Source: Kosakonia oryzendophytica (lineage in GTDB: Bacteria; Pseudomonadota; Gammaproteobacteria; Enterobacterales; Enterobacteriaceae). Taken from it: a DNA stretch of 64,000 nt. The notes under the pieces were generated by a model, which saw only the letters and a program-made list of their open reading frames with translations, did not search any database and had not been told where the DNA came from. Shown here one piece after another: positions 17,754-27,597 of the stretch. Both the position numbers and the translations under genes were made by a program. The DNA lies in NCBI RefSeq assembly GCF_900094925.1, contig NZ_FMAY01000007.1, positions 186,001-250,000 on the forward strand. Direction: 5' to 3'. The number at the start of each line of letters is the position of its first letter. Positions within the stretch are counted from its first letter, which is position 1.

Positions 17754-17783
17754 CCGCCGGATAGCCTTGTGCTTATCCGGCGG
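17754..17783. repeat. REP-like hairpin after the MurQ-like gene
   Basis: CCGCCGGATA (17754-17763) and TATCCGGCGG (17774-17783) pair perfectly around a 10-base loop. It lies 8 bases past the stop and lacks a T-tract. It resembles enterobacterial REP elements and may also end or protect the transcript. Confidence 0.6.
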
Positions 17784-18032
17784 AATAATACCACCCGCCG
17801 CGACGCCTTCCCGTTTTATTTATTTCTGCCCGACGCGTAATATTTCCGTTAAGTTAATGCAATGCGAAGAAATTAATTCCACACAAAATGAAGATGCTCT
17901 TTTTTTAATTAAAAAAAGTAACCCGCTATTTATTGCAGCATTTAGCGCAATTGTGAATGGTATTTTAAAATAACGTAAAAGTGCGTTAATATATGTCCAC
18001 ACGAAATTTACTCGCTATGTAACGATATAATT

Positions 18033-19682
18033 ATGCCTGCAATGAAGAAGACAACTATTTCGCTGACCGCGGTAGCGTTGCTGGTCGCTTCGGTGACTAA
18101 CGCGTACGCGGAAGAGACACAAAAAACCGATTTTCTGCTGATTGGTGGCGGCATTATGAGCGCCTCACTGGGTACCTGGTTGCAGGCGCTGCAGCCAGAC
18201 TGGAAGCAGGTGATGGTGGAAAAACTGGATGGGGTGGCGCTGGAGTCCTCCAACGGCTGGAATAATGCCGGCACCGGTCACTCTGCTAATATGGAACTGA
18301 ATTACACACCGGAGCGTCCCGACGGTTCTATTGATGTCAGCAAAGCGCTCGAAATTAACGAGCAGTTTATGATCTCCCGCCAGTTCTGGACAGCGCAGGT
18401 TAAGCGCGGCGTTCTCAATAATCCGCACTCGTTTATTAATTCAACCCCGCATATGAGTTTTGTCTGGGGCGATAATGTGAATTATCTGGCAAAGCGTTAT
18501 GCCGCATTGCAGCAGACCACGTTATTCCAGGGGATGAAATTCTCCACCGACCATCAGCAAATTAAACAATGGGCACCGCTGGTAATGGAAGGGCGCGACC
18601 CGCAGCAGAAAGTTGCCGCGACCTGGACGCCCGTCGGTACCGACGTCAACTACGGTGAAATTACCCGCCAGTTAGTGGGTAGCCTGAAAAAGAGCAGCAA
18701 CTTCACCCTGCAAACCTCATCGGAAGTGACCGATTTTAAACGCAATGCCGATAACTCCTGGCATGTGACGATTAAAGATGTTAACAACGGCAACGAACAC
18801 GCCATTGATGCGAAATATGTCTTTATTGGCGCGGGCGGCGGTGCGTTGAAACTGCTGCAAAAAACCGGCATCCCGGAAGCTGACAACTATGCAGGCTTCC
18901 CGGTTGGCGGTTCCTTCCTGATGACGGAAAACCCGGCGATCACCAGCCAGCATCAGCAGAAAGTGTATGGCCAGGCTTCCGTGGGTGCGCCGCCGATGTC
19001 CGTTCCGCACATTGATGCCCGCTTTATTGATGGCAAACGTGTCGTGTTGTTTGGGCCGTTCGCCACCTTCTCGACCAAGTTCCTGAAAAACGGCTCATTC
19101 TTCGACCTGCTGAGCACCACCACCACCAGCAATTTTATGCCGATGACCCATGTGGGGCTGGATAACTTTGATCTGGTGAAATACCTGGTGAGCCAGGTCA
19201 TGCTGAGTGATGACGACCGTTTCGAGGCGCTGAAAGAGTACTACCCGAATGCGCGTAAAGAGGACTGGAAATTGATCCAGGCGGGGCAGCGTGTACAAAT
19301 CATCAAGAAAGATGAAGACAAAGGCGGGGTGCTGAAACTGGGCACAGAAGTGGTGGTCGATCAGCAAAAAACCATTTCCGCCTTGCTGGGAGCGTCGCCA
19401 GGTGCATCCACTGCCGCACCGATCACGCTGAATGTGATCAAGAAAATGTTCCCGGAGCAGTTTGCCTCGCCGCAGTGGCAAAGCAAAATCCACGAAATCG
19501 TACCGAGCTATGGCCAGGAGATGAACGGTAATGTGGCGCTGACCCAGAAGGTCTGGGATGACACCGCCGCGACGTTACAGCTCGCCAAACCGCCGGTGAT
19601 CCAGATGAATACCCAGGGTGCTGCGCCTGCTCCGGCAGAGCAGAAACCTGCCAGCGCGCCACAGCACGATATGGCGCTGTAA
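18033..19682 (+). CDS. mqo: malate:quinone oxidoreductase
   Basis: This 549-residue protein is similar throughout to E. coli Mqo. Mqo is an FAD-dependent, membrane-associated enzyme that oxidises malate to oxaloacetate and passes electrons to quinone. Visible segments are the FAD-binding [35 protein letters not shown] and [11 protein letters not shown]. The N-terminus looks like a signal or membrane anchor ([19 protein letters not shown]), as in E. coli. ATG 18033 and 18042 are both possible; neither has a strong Shine-Dalgarno. A strong terminator follows. Confidence 0.92.
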   Translation: MPAMKKTTISLTAVALLVASVTNAYAEETQKTDFLLIGGGIMSASLGTWLQALQPDWKQVMVEKLDGVALESSNGWNNAGTGHSANMELNYTPERPDGSIDVSKALEINEQFMISRQFWTAQVKRGVLNNPHSFINSTPHMSFVWGDNVNYLAKRYAALQQTTLFQGMKFSTDHQQIKQWAPLVMEGRDPQQKVAATWTPVGTDVNYGEITRQLVGSLKKSSNFTLQTSSEVTDFKRNADNSWHVTIKDVNNGNEHAIDAKYVFIGAGGGALKLLQKTGIPEADNYAGFPVGGSFLMTENPAITSQHQQKVYGQASVGAPPMSVPHIDARFIDGKRVVLFGPFATFSTKFLKNGSFFDLLSTTTTSNFMPMTHVGLDNFDLVKYLVSQVMLSDDDRFEALKEYYPNARKEDWKLIQAGQRVQIIKKDEDKGGVLKLGTEVVVDQQKTISALLGASPGASTAAPITLNVIKKMFPEQFASPQWQSKIHEIVPSYGQEMNGNVALTQKVWDDTAATLQLAKPPVIQMNTQGAAPAPAEQKPASAPQHDMAL

Positions 19683-19685
19683 ATG

Positions 19686-19717
19686 AAAAAAGCCTCTGTT
19701 CGCAGAGGCTTTTTTTT
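19686..19717. terminator. bidirectional intrinsic terminator
   Basis: AAAAAGCCTCTG and CAGAGGCTTTTT pair around a TTCG loop. A runs on one side and T runs on the other let it serve both mqo (+) and the convergent MFS gene (-). Confidence 0.92.
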
Positions 19718-19763
19718 GCGTTGCTATTTCCCGCGTTTGGGGCCGACAGAAAATGTCCGGTAA

Positions 19764-21116
19764 TTACTGCTGCGCACCGGTTTTTTTCAGCTCAATACGT
19801 TTGATGGGGCCGACAATCACCACAAAACTGAAAATCGCAATCAGGGCATGGACGGCCACGAACACCAGCGCCCACTCAAAATGTCCGGTCGCTTTGACAA
19901 TATAGCCAATCACGACTGGCGAAATGATCCCTGCGCAGTTGCCGCAGAGGTTAAAGAATCCGCCAGCCACACCCGCCATCTCTTTCGGCGCGGTATCCGA
20001 CATAACCGCCCAGCCCAGCGCGCCAATCCCTTTCCCAAGGAATGCCAGCGACATAAAGAACACCACCAGGTAAATCGAGTCCACGTAGTTACAAAACACC
20101 ATGACCATCGACAGCAGCATGCCAAGGACAATCGGGGTTTTACGGGCAATCGACAGCGACTGGGTGAGACGCAGAATGCGATCCGAAATGACGCCGCCCA
20201 GTAACCCGCCAAGGAAGCCACATATCGCCGGGATGGCGGCAATAAATCCCACCGTCTTGATATCGAGCCCTTTTTCCATCGCCAGATAGAGCGGGAACCA
20301 GGTGATAAAGAAAAACGTCAACACGTTTATGCAGTACTGACCGAGATAGACACCCAGCAGCATACGGTTGGTGATCAGCTGCTTAAACGCGCCAAAATCC
20401 ACTGCCGGGCCACTCTTCACTTTGCGCTGATCCATATCCACCAGCGCGCCGCCCTGGCGGATATAGTCGAGCTCTTCGCTGTTTACCGCAGGGTGATTTA
20501 ACGGGTTATGCACCACTTTGGCCGCCGCGAAGGTGATCACAATGCCCAACGTACCCATAAAGATAAAGATTGATTGCCAGCCGTAATTCAGTGTCAGCCA
20601 GCCCATGATGGGGGCAAAAATGGCGGTGGCGAAATATTGTGCAGAGTTAAAAATGGCCGCGGCGGTCGCGCGCTCTTTTGACGGGAACCAGGCGGCGACA
20701 AAACGGCTGTTGCCCGGCATTACCGGCGCTTCAAACAGGCCAACCAGGAACAGCAGAATGGTGAAGCAGATAATGGCGCCGAAGCCATGGAAGATCTCCA
20801 CGCAGCCTTGCAGCAGGGTGAAGACTGACCACATGCACAAGCCACAGAGGTAGACTTTTTTCGACCCAAAACGGTCCAGCAGCCAGCCGCCAGGAATTTG
20901 CGCCAGGCAGTACGCCCAGGCGAAGGCGGAGAAGACCCAGCCCATTTGTCCGGGGTTAATGCCTAACGCGGCGGACATATCTTTGCCAGCAATCGCCAGC
21001 GTCGAACGATCCCCCACGCTTACCGCGGTAATAATGAAGAGAATAATAACGATATGCCACCGGACATTCGTTTTTTTGGCGTGCGCAACACCCTCAAGAT
21101 TATTAACCTGACTCAT
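19764..21116 (-). CDS. MFS transporter, glucarate/galactarate (GudP/GarP) type
   Basis: This 450-residue protein with about 12 membrane segments closely resembles GudP (NSAQYFAT, APIMGWLTLNYGW, ARKTPIVLGMLLSMVMVFCNY, IGALGWAVMSDTAPKE). The family (anion:cation symporters) takes up D-glucarate, D-galactarate or related sugar acids by proton symport. The loop after TM2 has the MFS motif DRFGSKKV. No catabolic genes for sugar acids adjoin, so the substrate is uncertain. An AAGGTGG site precedes the start. Confidence 0.85.
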   Translation of the reverse strand: MSQVNNLEGVAHAKKTNVRWHIVIILFIITAVSVGDRSTLAIAGKDMSAALGINPGQMGWVFSAFAWAYCLAQIPGGWLLDRFGSKKVYLCGLCMWSVFTLLQGCVEIFHGFGAIICFTILLFLVGLFEAPVMPGNSRFVAAWFPSKERATAAAIFNSAQYFATAIFAPIMGWLTLNYGWQSIFIFMGTLGIVITFAAAKVVHNPLNHPAVNSEELDYIRQGGALVDMDQRKVKSGPAVDFGAFKQLITNRMLLGVYLGQYCINVLTFFFITWFPLYLAMEKGLDIKTVGFIAAIPAICGFLGGLLGGVISDRILRLTQSLSIARKTPIVLGMLLSMVMVFCNYVDSIYLVVFFMSLAFLGKGIGALGWAVMSDTAPKEMAGVAGGFFNLCGNCAGIISPVVIGYIVKATGHFEWALVFVAVHALIAIFSFVVIVGPIKRIELKKTGAQQ

Positions 21117-21526
21117 ATGAAACCACCTTAAATTTAAATGAAATCCAAAAATGCCAATAATGGATTCATTTCATTTCGGTGTTACTGAAGTGAATACATT
21201 ATTAACATCACGGAAACGTGATCTGCTTTTATTTAATGTGGCGGTGAAATCGAATGGATTGTCCAGTTCATGATGACGTGGGTAAACGATAGGATTAACG
21301 CCATAGCGGGGCAATGTGCATTTGCATAACAAAGCGATTTCTTTTTTCATTTCTTTACGTTATACGAAATGTAGTTTGAAGTTGATCACAAAAAAGCACT
21401 TGAGAAAGGATTTTTTCAGGGGGATTGGCCCGTCCTCTTTTTCAGCAGATTGTTTCTATTCCTGGCGTACAAAAAACGCTTTTGCACTGGGGATTGCGGT
21501 CTGGTGTTTATTCTCTTCCATAAATG
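21117..21526. other. non-coding region upstream of the MFS transporter gene
   Basis: These 410 bases are AT-rich and presumably hold the promoter of the MFS gene. An 80-codon frame crosses it, but has no ribosome site and an implausible composition. I see no other defined element. Confidence 0.5.
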
Positions 21527-21555
21527 AAAAATGCGACCCGCGTGGTCGCATTTTC
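21527..21555 (-). terminator. terminator of the sigma-54 activator gene
   Basis: AAAAATGCGACC pairs with GGTCGCATTTTT-like sequence around a CGCGT loop (21527-21538 with 21544-21555), 18 bases past the activator stop. A and T runs flank it on both sides. Confidence 0.8.
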
Positions 21556-21572
21556 TGATGGATATGTGTGCG

Positions 21573-23336
21573 TCAGCCCGCCTGGCGTTTTTCCAGCCGT
21601 CGGTAAAGTGTGCTGCGTGAAATGCCCAGTTTTTTGGCGGCGAGACTCATATTCCCTTGCGCTTCAGCAATCGCACTCTGCTCATCCACCTGCACCACAA
21701 CAGGCTCAGGTGGCCGGGCAAGCGGCATTTCACCCGGCAGATCGGCCAGCGTGATGCGATCGCCATCTTCTGCCAGTGCCATTAACACGCGTAACTGACT
21801 GAGTAGCTGGCGCACATTGCCGGGCCAGGGGCGGCGGGCAAGGGCGCTGACGACCTCATCACTCAGCGTCAGGTCGCGGCAAGGCGCGCCCAGTTCATGC
21901 CACAATTTGTGGATAAAGCGCTCGAGCTGTGGCCATTCGCGCAGCGGGGGAATGCGCACATGAAATTCCTGAATGCGATACAGCAAATCCTCGCGAAACA
22001 GCCCTGCCTGTACCCGCGTGGTTAAATCCTGGTGGGTGGCGCAAATCAGGGCAAAATTCACGTTCCAGGTACTGTTTGCGCCAAGCGGAGTCACTTTTTT
22101 CTCCTGCAACACCCGTAACAACCGGGTTTGTAGTGCCAGCGGCATATCGCCTATTTCATCAAGAAACAGCACGCCGCCATCGGCTTCACGACATTTACCG
22201 ATATAACCTTTCGGACTGGCACCGGTAAATGCGCCAGGGACATAACCAAACAGTTCGGATTCGATCAGGTGTTCCGGCAATGCAGCGCAGTTAATGGCGA
22301 CAAAATTGCCGTTACGCCACTGGCTACGGGTGTAGAGCTCGCGCGCCAGATACTCTTTGCCACAACCAGTTTCGCCTGTCACACACAGTGCGATACCCGC
22401 GTTGACGATACGCAGCGCTTTCTCTTTTTCGACGGCCAGCCCATCCTGCGGTTGCGTCGTACCGCGCCCGCTGTAACGGCGGGCTGGCAAGGTTTGTCGG
22501 GTGTAATAGCGCCGGTGATTACTGGCATCCTGGATGCTCTCACCCGCGCGCACATCGATGCCGGGGAACAACGTGTCAATATTCAGCACGCCAAAGTGCC
22601 CACAGGTCAGGGAGAACTCATCCATTGCCAGTTTGTTCGCGCCGAGCAGCGTGGTGTCTTCAAAAATCAGTAGCAGTTCGCGGGCGCTACCGAGCACCGC
22701 CTGGTCATGATGCAGACTGAGCAGCCAGCGATTCGCACCCAACGCGCTCATGGTCCACGCATGTTCTATCTCACATACTGCACGACGGATAAGCGCCGCC
22801 GCATCGCGCCGCGGGGCCAGCGCCGGGGTCGACAGATCCAGCACACCGGCAATGTGCCCGTCCGGGCGAAAAACCGGTGCAGCAGAGCAGAACAACCCGG
22901 CGTTACGGTTAAGGTAATGCTCGCCGCCGGAGACTTCGCAGTGTTGCTGCAACGCCAGCGCTGTGCCTATCGCATTCGTACCGCGTGCATGCTCTCCCCA
23001 CAGATTGCCCGGCGAAAGCGCGTAGCGTTGGGCTTTATGCAGAAAATCGTTGTTGCCGTGGGTTTCCAGCACCAGGCCGGTGGCATCGGACATCACCATT
23101 ATCGAGGGATGACTCGTAAGCTCCGTCGCCAGACGCGACAGCATCGGCGTAACAAGATGTTTTACCCAACTGTTTTCCGCTCGCGCATCTTTTAACTGGG
23201 TACTGGCGACCCACGGCTGGGCGTCATCATCGCGGGTCAGTCCGTAACTGAGACTGCGTTGCCAGGAGTCTTCAAGCTGACAGGGTAGCCCGACAGGGGA
23301 TTGAGCGGGGGCTAAAAACCGTGCGCGTTGCGGCAT
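21573..23336 (-). CDS. sigma-54-dependent transcriptional activator (AcoR/DhaR type)
   Basis: This 587-residue regulator has an N-terminal GAF-type sensory region (about 60-200), a central AAA+ domain with Walker A GETGCGKE, the sigma-54 loop GAFTGA, Walker B GGVLFLDEIGD and an R-finger region, and a C-terminal Fis-type HTH (AEAQGNMSLAAKKLGISRSTLYRRL). AcoR-type proteins respond to acetoin, glycerol metabolites or alcohols. The divergent aldehyde and alcohol dehydrogenase genes carry a sigma-54 promoter and are the obvious target. ATG 23336 (MPQRARF) has GGAGAG upstream; the longer frame to 23441 would overlap the regulatory palindrome region. Confidence 0.88.
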   Translation of the reverse strand: MPQRARFLAPAQSPVGLPCQLEDSWQRSLSYGLTRDDDAQPWVASTQLKDARAENSWVKHLVTPMLSRLATELTSHPSIMVMSDATGLVLETHGNNDFLHKAQRYALSPGNLWGEHARGTNAIGTALALQQHCEVSGGEHYLNRNAGLFCSAAPVFRPDGHIAGVLDLSTPALAPRRDAAALIRRAVCEIEHAWTMSALGANRWLLSLHHDQAVLGSARELLLIFEDTTLLGANKLAMDEFSLTCGHFGVLNIDTLFPGIDVRAGESIQDASNHRRYYTRQTLPARRYSGRGTTQPQDGLAVEKEKALRIVNAGIALCVTGETGCGKEYLARELYTRSQWRNGNFVAINCAALPEHLIESELFGYVPGAFTGASPKGYIGKCREADGGVLFLDEIGDMPLALQTRLLRVLQEKKVTPLGANSTWNVNFALICATHQDLTTRVQAGLFREDLLYRIQEFHVRIPPLREWPQLERFIHKLWHELGAPCRDLTLSDEVVSALARRPWPGNVRQLLSQLRVLMALAEDGDRITLADLPGEMPLARPPEPVVVQVDEQSAIAEAQGNMSLAAKKLGISRSTLYRRLEKRQAG

Positions 23337-23429
23337 GTGACTCTCCGGTGGTTGGGTGTTGCATTTATGTAGCACAAAGGTGTCGCGCTTGTAGCGATGT
23401 GCAACACACTTCCTGGAGAGAATCCCGGG

Positions 23430-23454
23430 GCGCTGTATCAAAATGATACAGCGC
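23430..23454. promoter_or_regulatory. perfect inverted repeat, candidate activator site
   Basis: GCGCTGTATCA and TGATACAGCGC, separated by AAA, form a perfect 11-bp inverted repeat about 85 bases upstream of the sigma-54 promoter. This is the expected distance for an upstream activator sequence bound by the divergently encoded regulator. Confidence 0.7.
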
Positions 23455-23525
23455 GAACCTGCCAGGTATTTCTAATGAACTGATTCGAAAGCAAAAAACG
23501 GATTTTTAATCCATGGGTACGATAC

Positions 23526-23541
23526 TGGCATAAGAACTGCT
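23526..23541 (+). promoter_or_regulatory. sigma-54 (-24/-12) promoter
   Basis: TGGCAT-AAGAAC-TGCT has GG and GC exactly 10 bases apart, as sigma-54 requires. The expected start is near 23552, giving a leader of about 55 bases to the aldehyde dehydrogenase ATG. Confidence 0.8.
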
Positions 23542-23607
23542 TATGTTCCCCTGTCCGCATGTGAGCGAGACGCCTCACCTGTACCGATAATAAAAGAGGA
23601 ACATCTT

Positions 23608-25128
23608 ATGAAATACGCTCATCCTGGCCACGCCGGCGCGAAAGTCTCTTTTAAACAACGTTATGGAAACTACATTGGCGGTAAGTTTGTTGATCCGGTG
23701 GAAGAGCGCTGGTTCACCAATACCTCACCTGTGACCGGAGAGGTGATCGCTGAGTTTCCACGTTCTGATGCAGCGGATATCGAAAAGGCTCTGGACGCAG
23801 CGCATGCTGCCGCCGACGCCTGGGGAAAAACAAGCGTGCAGGATCGTGCCAATGTGCTGCTGGCCATTGCCGACCGCATTGAAGCCAATCTGGAAATGTT
23901 GGCCTTAACCGAAACCTGGGACAACGGTAAACCGATCCGCGAAACCCTCGGGGCGGATCTGCCACTGGCAGTTGATCACTTCCGCTATTTCGCGGGCTGT
24001 ATTCGTGCACAGGAGGGAACGGCGGCGGAGATCGACAGTAATACCGTCGCTTACCATATTTATGAGCCACTGGGTGTCGTGGGGCAGATTATTCCGTGGA
24101 ACTTCCCGCTGCTGATGGCGGCCTGGAAACTGGCTCCGGCGCTGGCGGCGGGGAACTGCGTGGTGTTAAAACCGGCGGAACAAACGCCGCTGGGGATCTG
24201 CGTACTGATGGAGTTGATTGGCGATCTCCTGCCTGCTGGCGTACTCAATGTGGTGCACGGCTTTGGTACGGAAGCCGGTGAACCGCTGGCGCGCAGCAAA
24301 CGTATTGAGAAAATCGCGTTTACTGGCTCCACGCCTATCGGGCGGCATATTCTCTCCTGCGCAGCGGAAAACATTATCCCCAGCACCGTCGAACTCGGCG
24401 GCAAATCGCCAAACATCTACTTTGAAGATGTCATGAACGGTGATGAAGGCTTTATCGATAAAGCCGTGGAAGGTGTGGTGCTGGGCTTCTTTAACCAGGG
24501 CGAAGTCTGTACCTGCCCATCGCGTGTGCTGGTGCAGGAGTCCATCTATCCGCAGTTCGTTGAAAAAGTCATTGCCCGCATGGCCAACATCCGCAAAGGC
24601 GACCCCTTTGACACCGACACGATGATCGGCGCGCAGGCCTCGCAGGAGCAGTACGACAAGATCCTCTCGTATATCTCTATCGCCCGCGATGAAGGCGGCG
24701 AAATCATTACCGGTGGCGCGCATGTGGAGCATGGCGGCGGGTTGCAAAACGGTTTCTATATCCAACCGACGTTGATCAAAGGCCATAACGGCATGCGCTG
24801 CTTCCAGGAAGAGATTTTTGGCCCCGTGCTCGGGATCACCACGTTTAAAGATGAAGCCGAAGCGTTGCGTATTGCCAACGATACCGAATTCGGTCTGGGG
24901 GCCGGTGTGTGGACACTGGATATCAATCGCGCCTGGCGTATGGGACGCGGCATTAAAGCGGGACGTGTCTGGACCAACTGTTACCACCTCTACCCGGCGC
25001 ATGCCGCGTTTGGGGGGTATAAAAACTCAGGGGTCGGCCGCGAAACGCACAAGCTGGCGCTGAGCCACTATCAGCAGATCAAAAACCTGCTGGTGAGCTA
25101 CAGCGGTTCACCGCTGGGACTGTATTGA
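23608..25128 (+). CDS. NAD(P)-dependent aldehyde dehydrogenase (ExaC/AldB/AcoD type)
   Basis: This 506-residue enzyme has Rossmann and catalytic segments typical of acetaldehyde dehydrogenases: [28 protein letters not shown], the general-base Glu in VELGGKSPN, and the catalytic Cys in [11 protein letters not shown]. It should oxidise acetaldehyde or other short aldehydes to acids. AGAGGAA precedes the ATG. It is followed after 27 bases by an alcohol dehydrogenase, so together they oxidise an alcohol to a carboxylic acid. Expression is predicted to need the sigma-54 activator encoded opposite. Confidence 0.9.
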   Translation: MKYAHPGHAGAKVSFKQRYGNYIGGKFVDPVEERWFTNTSPVTGEVIAEFPRSDAADIEKALDAAHAAADAWGKTSVQDRANVLLAIADRIEANLEMLALTETWDNGKPIRETLGADLPLAVDHFRYFAGCIRAQEGTAAEIDSNTVAYHIYEPLGVVGQIIPWNFPLLMAAWKLAPALAAGNCVVLKPAEQTPLGICVLMELIGDLLPAGVLNVVHGFGTEAGEPLARSKRIEKIAFTGSTPIGRHILSCAAENIIPSTVELGGKSPNIYFEDVMNGDEGFIDKAVEGVVLGFFNQGEVCTCPSRVLVQESIYPQFVEKVIARMANIRKGDPFDTDTMIGAQASQEQYDKILSYISIARDEGGEIITGGAHVEHGGGLQNGFYIQPTLIKGHNGMRCFQEEIFGPVLGITTFKDEAEALRIANDTEFGLGAGVWTLDINRAWRMGRGIKAGRVWTNCYHLYPAHAAFGGYKNSGVGRETHKLALSHYQQIKNLLVSYSGSPLGLY

Positions 25129-25155
25129 TAAACCACATCAGGATGAGGTGATGAC

Positions 25156-26187
25156 ATGCAACTGAAAACCATGAAAGCGGCGGTGGTCAAAGCGTTTGGT
25201 CAACCGCTGGTGATTGAAGAAGTGATGGTGCCTGGCGTTGAGCCAGGCAAAATCCTCGTGAAAATTGAAGCCACGGGGGTGTGCCATACGGATCTGCATG
25301 CCGCAGACGGTGACTGGCCAATCAAACCCAACCCGCCGTTTATTCCCGGTCATGAAGGGGTGGGCCGTGTTGTGGCGGTCGGGCCAGGGGTGAAGCATGT
25401 AAAAGAGGGCGATCGCGTTGGGGTGCCGTGGCTCTACTCCGCCTGCGGTCATTGTGAGCACTGCCTGGGCGGGTGGGAAACCCTCTGCCATTCTCAGCAA
25501 AACGCGGGTTACTCGGTCAACGGTACTTTTGCGGAATATTGCCTTGCGGATGCCAGCTACGTCGGCATCCTGCCGGACAATGTGGAGTATCACAGCATTG
25601 CGCCGATCCTCTGTGCGGGCGTGACGGTCTACAAAGGTTTGAAAATGACCGAAGCCCGGGCGGGTGAGTGGGTGGTGGTCTCGGGCATTGGCGGGCTGGG
25701 TCACCTGGCGATTCAGTATGCGGTGGCGATGGGGATGAACGTCGCGGCAGTGGACATCGATGACGATAAGCTGGCGTTTGCCCGCCGTCTGGGCGCATCG
25801 GTGGTGGTCAATGCGCGGCAGGAAGATCCCGGCACGCGTTTCCACACCGAGTTTGGCGGCGCGCATGGTGTGCTGGTCACCGCGGTTTCGCCGAAGGCAT
25901 TTGAACAGGCGACAACCATGATGCGTCGCGGCGGCACAATGGTGCTGAACGGATTGCCACCGGGCAAATTCGATCTCTCTATCTTTGATATGGTGCTGGA
26001 TGGCATTACCGTTCGCGGCTCGATTGTCGGAACGCGCAAAGATTTGCAAGAGGCGCTGGATTTCGCCGGGCGGAATAAAGTGCATGCGGAAATTGCCGTT
26101 GAGCCGCTGGAGAACATCAACAGCATTTTTGAACGTATGCGCGCCGGGAAAATCACCGGGCGTATTGTTGTCGATATGTCGAAATAA
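25156..26187 (+). CDS. adhP: zinc-dependent alcohol dehydrogenase (AdhP type)
   Basis: This 343-residue medium-chain dehydrogenase carries catalytic zinc residues in GVCHTDLH and GHEGVGRVV, the structural zinc cysteines in [15 protein letters not shown], and NAD-binding [13 protein letters not shown]. It resembles E. coli AdhP, an ethanol-active, propanol-preferring enzyme. GGATGAGGTG precedes the start. Operon with the aldehyde dehydrogenase suggests alcohol (ethanol) oxidation. Confidence 0.88.
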   Translation: MQLKTMKAAVVKAFGQPLVIEEVMVPGVEPGKILVKIEATGVCHTDLHAADGDWPIKPNPPFIPGHEGVGRVVAVGPGVKHVKEGDRVGVPWLYSACGHCEHCLGGWETLCHSQQNAGYSVNGTFAEYCLADASYVGILPDNVEYHSIAPILCAGVTVYKGLKMTEARAGEWVVVSGIGGLGHLAIQYAVAMGMNVAAVDIDDDKLAFARRLGASVVVNARQEDPGTRFHTEFGGAHGVLVTAVSPKAFEQATTMMRRGGTMVLNGLPPGKFDLSIFDMVLDGITVRGSIVGTRKDLQEALDFAGRNKVHAEIAVEPLENINSIFERMRAGKITGRIVVDMSK

Positions 26188-26196
26188 CCGGCTGAT

Positions 26197-26224
26197 AAAA
26201 CGGGGCACAATGCCCCGTTTTTTT
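26197..26224. terminator. intrinsic terminator between adhP and the hydrolase gene
   Basis: AAAACGGGGCA and TGCCCCGTTTT pair around CAA. The following T run serves adhP (+); the A run serves the convergent hydrolase gene (-), whose stop is 4 bases away. Confidence 0.9.
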
Positions 26225-26227
26225 CAT

Positions 26228-27112
26228 TCAGCGTAACGCATCCGCAAACGCCGCAAGCTGGCGGTTAAAGCGCTGCGGCTCCTCCACAAACGGGGCATGC
26301 CCGGAATCCGCATACAGTGTCGTTCCGATCGTTGGATTGACGCCACGCGCCCGCGCCAGTGATGTTTGCGGGTTGACCAGCCGATCTTTCGCACCGTAGA
26401 TAAACTGCACCGGGACGGTGGCTTTTCCCAGCCCGCGCTCAAGATCGACATGCATTGAAGGCACGGCACGCTGCATCTCCCAGGATGCCAGTGCGGCGTT
26501 TGCCAGCAAGCGTTGAAAGGTCACCTCGTCCGGCTGCTGGTGGAAACAGAGTCGCAGAAATGCCCGTTCGCCATCAAGGTGGGTACGCAAATCAGGCGAG
26601 ATCATCGCGGCATACACCTGCGGGTGTGGTGGGATCTGTTCCGGTGCCAGTTCCACGACGCCATCTACGTACAGCGCTCCGCCAATGTGGCTATCGCCAA
26701 ACGCGGCCAGATAGTGGCTGATAACCGCACCACCGAGCGACCAGCCGACCAGCATCGGGCGTTGCGCAGCACTCCCCTCTATCACCGTGGCGACATCATC
26801 TGCCCAACGTCGGCCTTCACTGTAAGCGGTAGATTGCGTGGGTTTTGCCGAGAGCCCGTGGCCGCGTAAATCAAAACTGATTAAGCGGAAGCGCTGTAGC
26901 TGCGGATCCCGCCACTGTTTTTCCCAGTTAAGATGACTGCCCAGCAGGCCATGAATAAAAATGATCGGCTGCCCTTGCGGGTTGCCGGTTTCCTGCACTG
27001 CCAGTGTTACGCCATCCGGGGCGGTGACGGTGTACTGTTTTTCGCTGGCAAACAGCGAAACGGATACGAAAAGCAGTACGGTGCAAATAGAACGGTAAAC
27101 GGATAACAGCAT
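26228..27112 (-). CDS. exported alpha/beta hydrolase
   Basis: This 294-residue protein has a signal peptide (about 1-25, hydrophobic TVLLFVSVSLFAS). The hydrolase core has the oxyanion HGLLGS, the nucleophile elbow GWSLGG, and the Asp/His region GAKDRLVNP and SGHAPFVEEP. Substrate is unknown; esterase or lactonase activity is likely by family. ATG 27112 has AGGAGGAA upstream. The longer frame to 27175 runs through the MerR operator and is unlikely. It is divergent from a MerR regulator, which presumably controls it. Confidence 0.8.
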   Translation of the reverse strand: MLLSVYRSICTVLLFVSVSLFASEKQYTVTAPDGVTLAVQETGNPQGQPIIFIHGLLGSHLNWEKQWRDPQLQRFRLISFDLRGHGLSAKPTQSTAYSEGRRWADDVATVIEGSAAQRPMLVGWSLGGAVISHYLAAFGDSHIGGALYVDGVVELAPEQIPPHPQVYAAMISPDLRTHLDGERAFLRLCFHQQPDEVTFQRLLANAALASWEMQRAVPSMHVDLERGLGKATVPVQFIYGAKDRLVNPQTSLARARGVNPTIGTTLYADSGHAPFVEEPQRFNRQLAAFADALR

Positions 27113-27153
27113 AAAATGTTCCTCCTCGTGGGTGTTCGCGGCTATCCTCAACC

Positions 27154-27175
27154 CTGACACTGGTGTCAGAGTCAA
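27154..27175. promoter_or_regulatory. candidate MerR-family operator
   Basis: CTGACAC-TG-GTGTCAG is a perfect 7-bp inverted repeat. On the minus strand a TTGACT -35-like box adjoins it. MerR regulators usually bind such dyads between -35 and -10. It lies between the divergent hydrolase and merR-type genes. Confidence 0.7.
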
Positions 27176-27198
27176 GCGGTAACGAAGGAGAAGGTGAG

Positions 27199-27546
27199 AT
27201 GCTATCCATTGGCGATGTCGCCCGGCAAACGGGCGTCAGCGTACGTTCCATCCGTCATTATGATCGGCACGGGTTGTTGTGCTCCACGCGTGCCTGTAAT
27301 GGCTATCGCTACTTTCCGCCTCAGGCGGTGGAGCAGGTGCGCCAGATCCAGCAACTGATTGCCACCGGCTTCAGCCTTGCTGAAATTGCGACGTTTCCGG
27401 CCTGTATGCGTAACGTTGAAGGGGCGGCGTTCTGCCCGCAAACCCGTGCACTACAGCGCAAGCGCTTAGCGGCCATTGAAACGCAAATCGCGGCGCTTGA
27501 GCGTCGTCGTGTCCAATTGATGGCAGCGCTGGCTGACGAGCAATAA
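27199..27546 (+). CDS. MerR-family transcriptional regulator
   Basis: This 115-residue protein starts with a MerR winged helix (LSIGDVARQTGVSVRSIRHYDRHGLL), followed by a coiled-coil dimerisation helix. It has a few cysteines (TFPACMRN, AAFCPQT), but no CueR-type metal site is evident, so the inducer may be an organic or thiol-reactive molecule. ATG 27199 has AAGGAGAAGG in front; the frame to 27163 overlaps the operator. It is divergent from the exported hydrolase. Confidence 0.85.
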   Translation: MLSIGDVARQTGVSVRSIRHYDRHGLLCSTRACNGYRYFPPQAVEQVRQIQQLIATGFSLAEIATFPACMRNVEGAAFCPQTRALQRKRLAAIETQIAALERRRVQLMAALADEQ

Positions 27547-27548
27547 AA

Positions 27549-27570
27549 AACGACGCCCGTGGGCGTCGTT
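27549..27570 (-). terminator. terminator between merR-type and gap genes
   Basis: AACGACGCCC pairs with GGGCGTCGTT. On the minus strand a TTTTTT tract follows, so it mainly ends the gap transcript; it sits just past the regulator stop. Confidence 0.85.
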
Positions 27571-27597
27571 CCGTTCAGTCAGGGTAAGCAGAGACGA

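Noticed and set aside
25138-26208. 356-codon minus-strand frame opposite adhP
   Set aside because: Lies entirely over a recognised dehydrogenase with intact zinc motifs.
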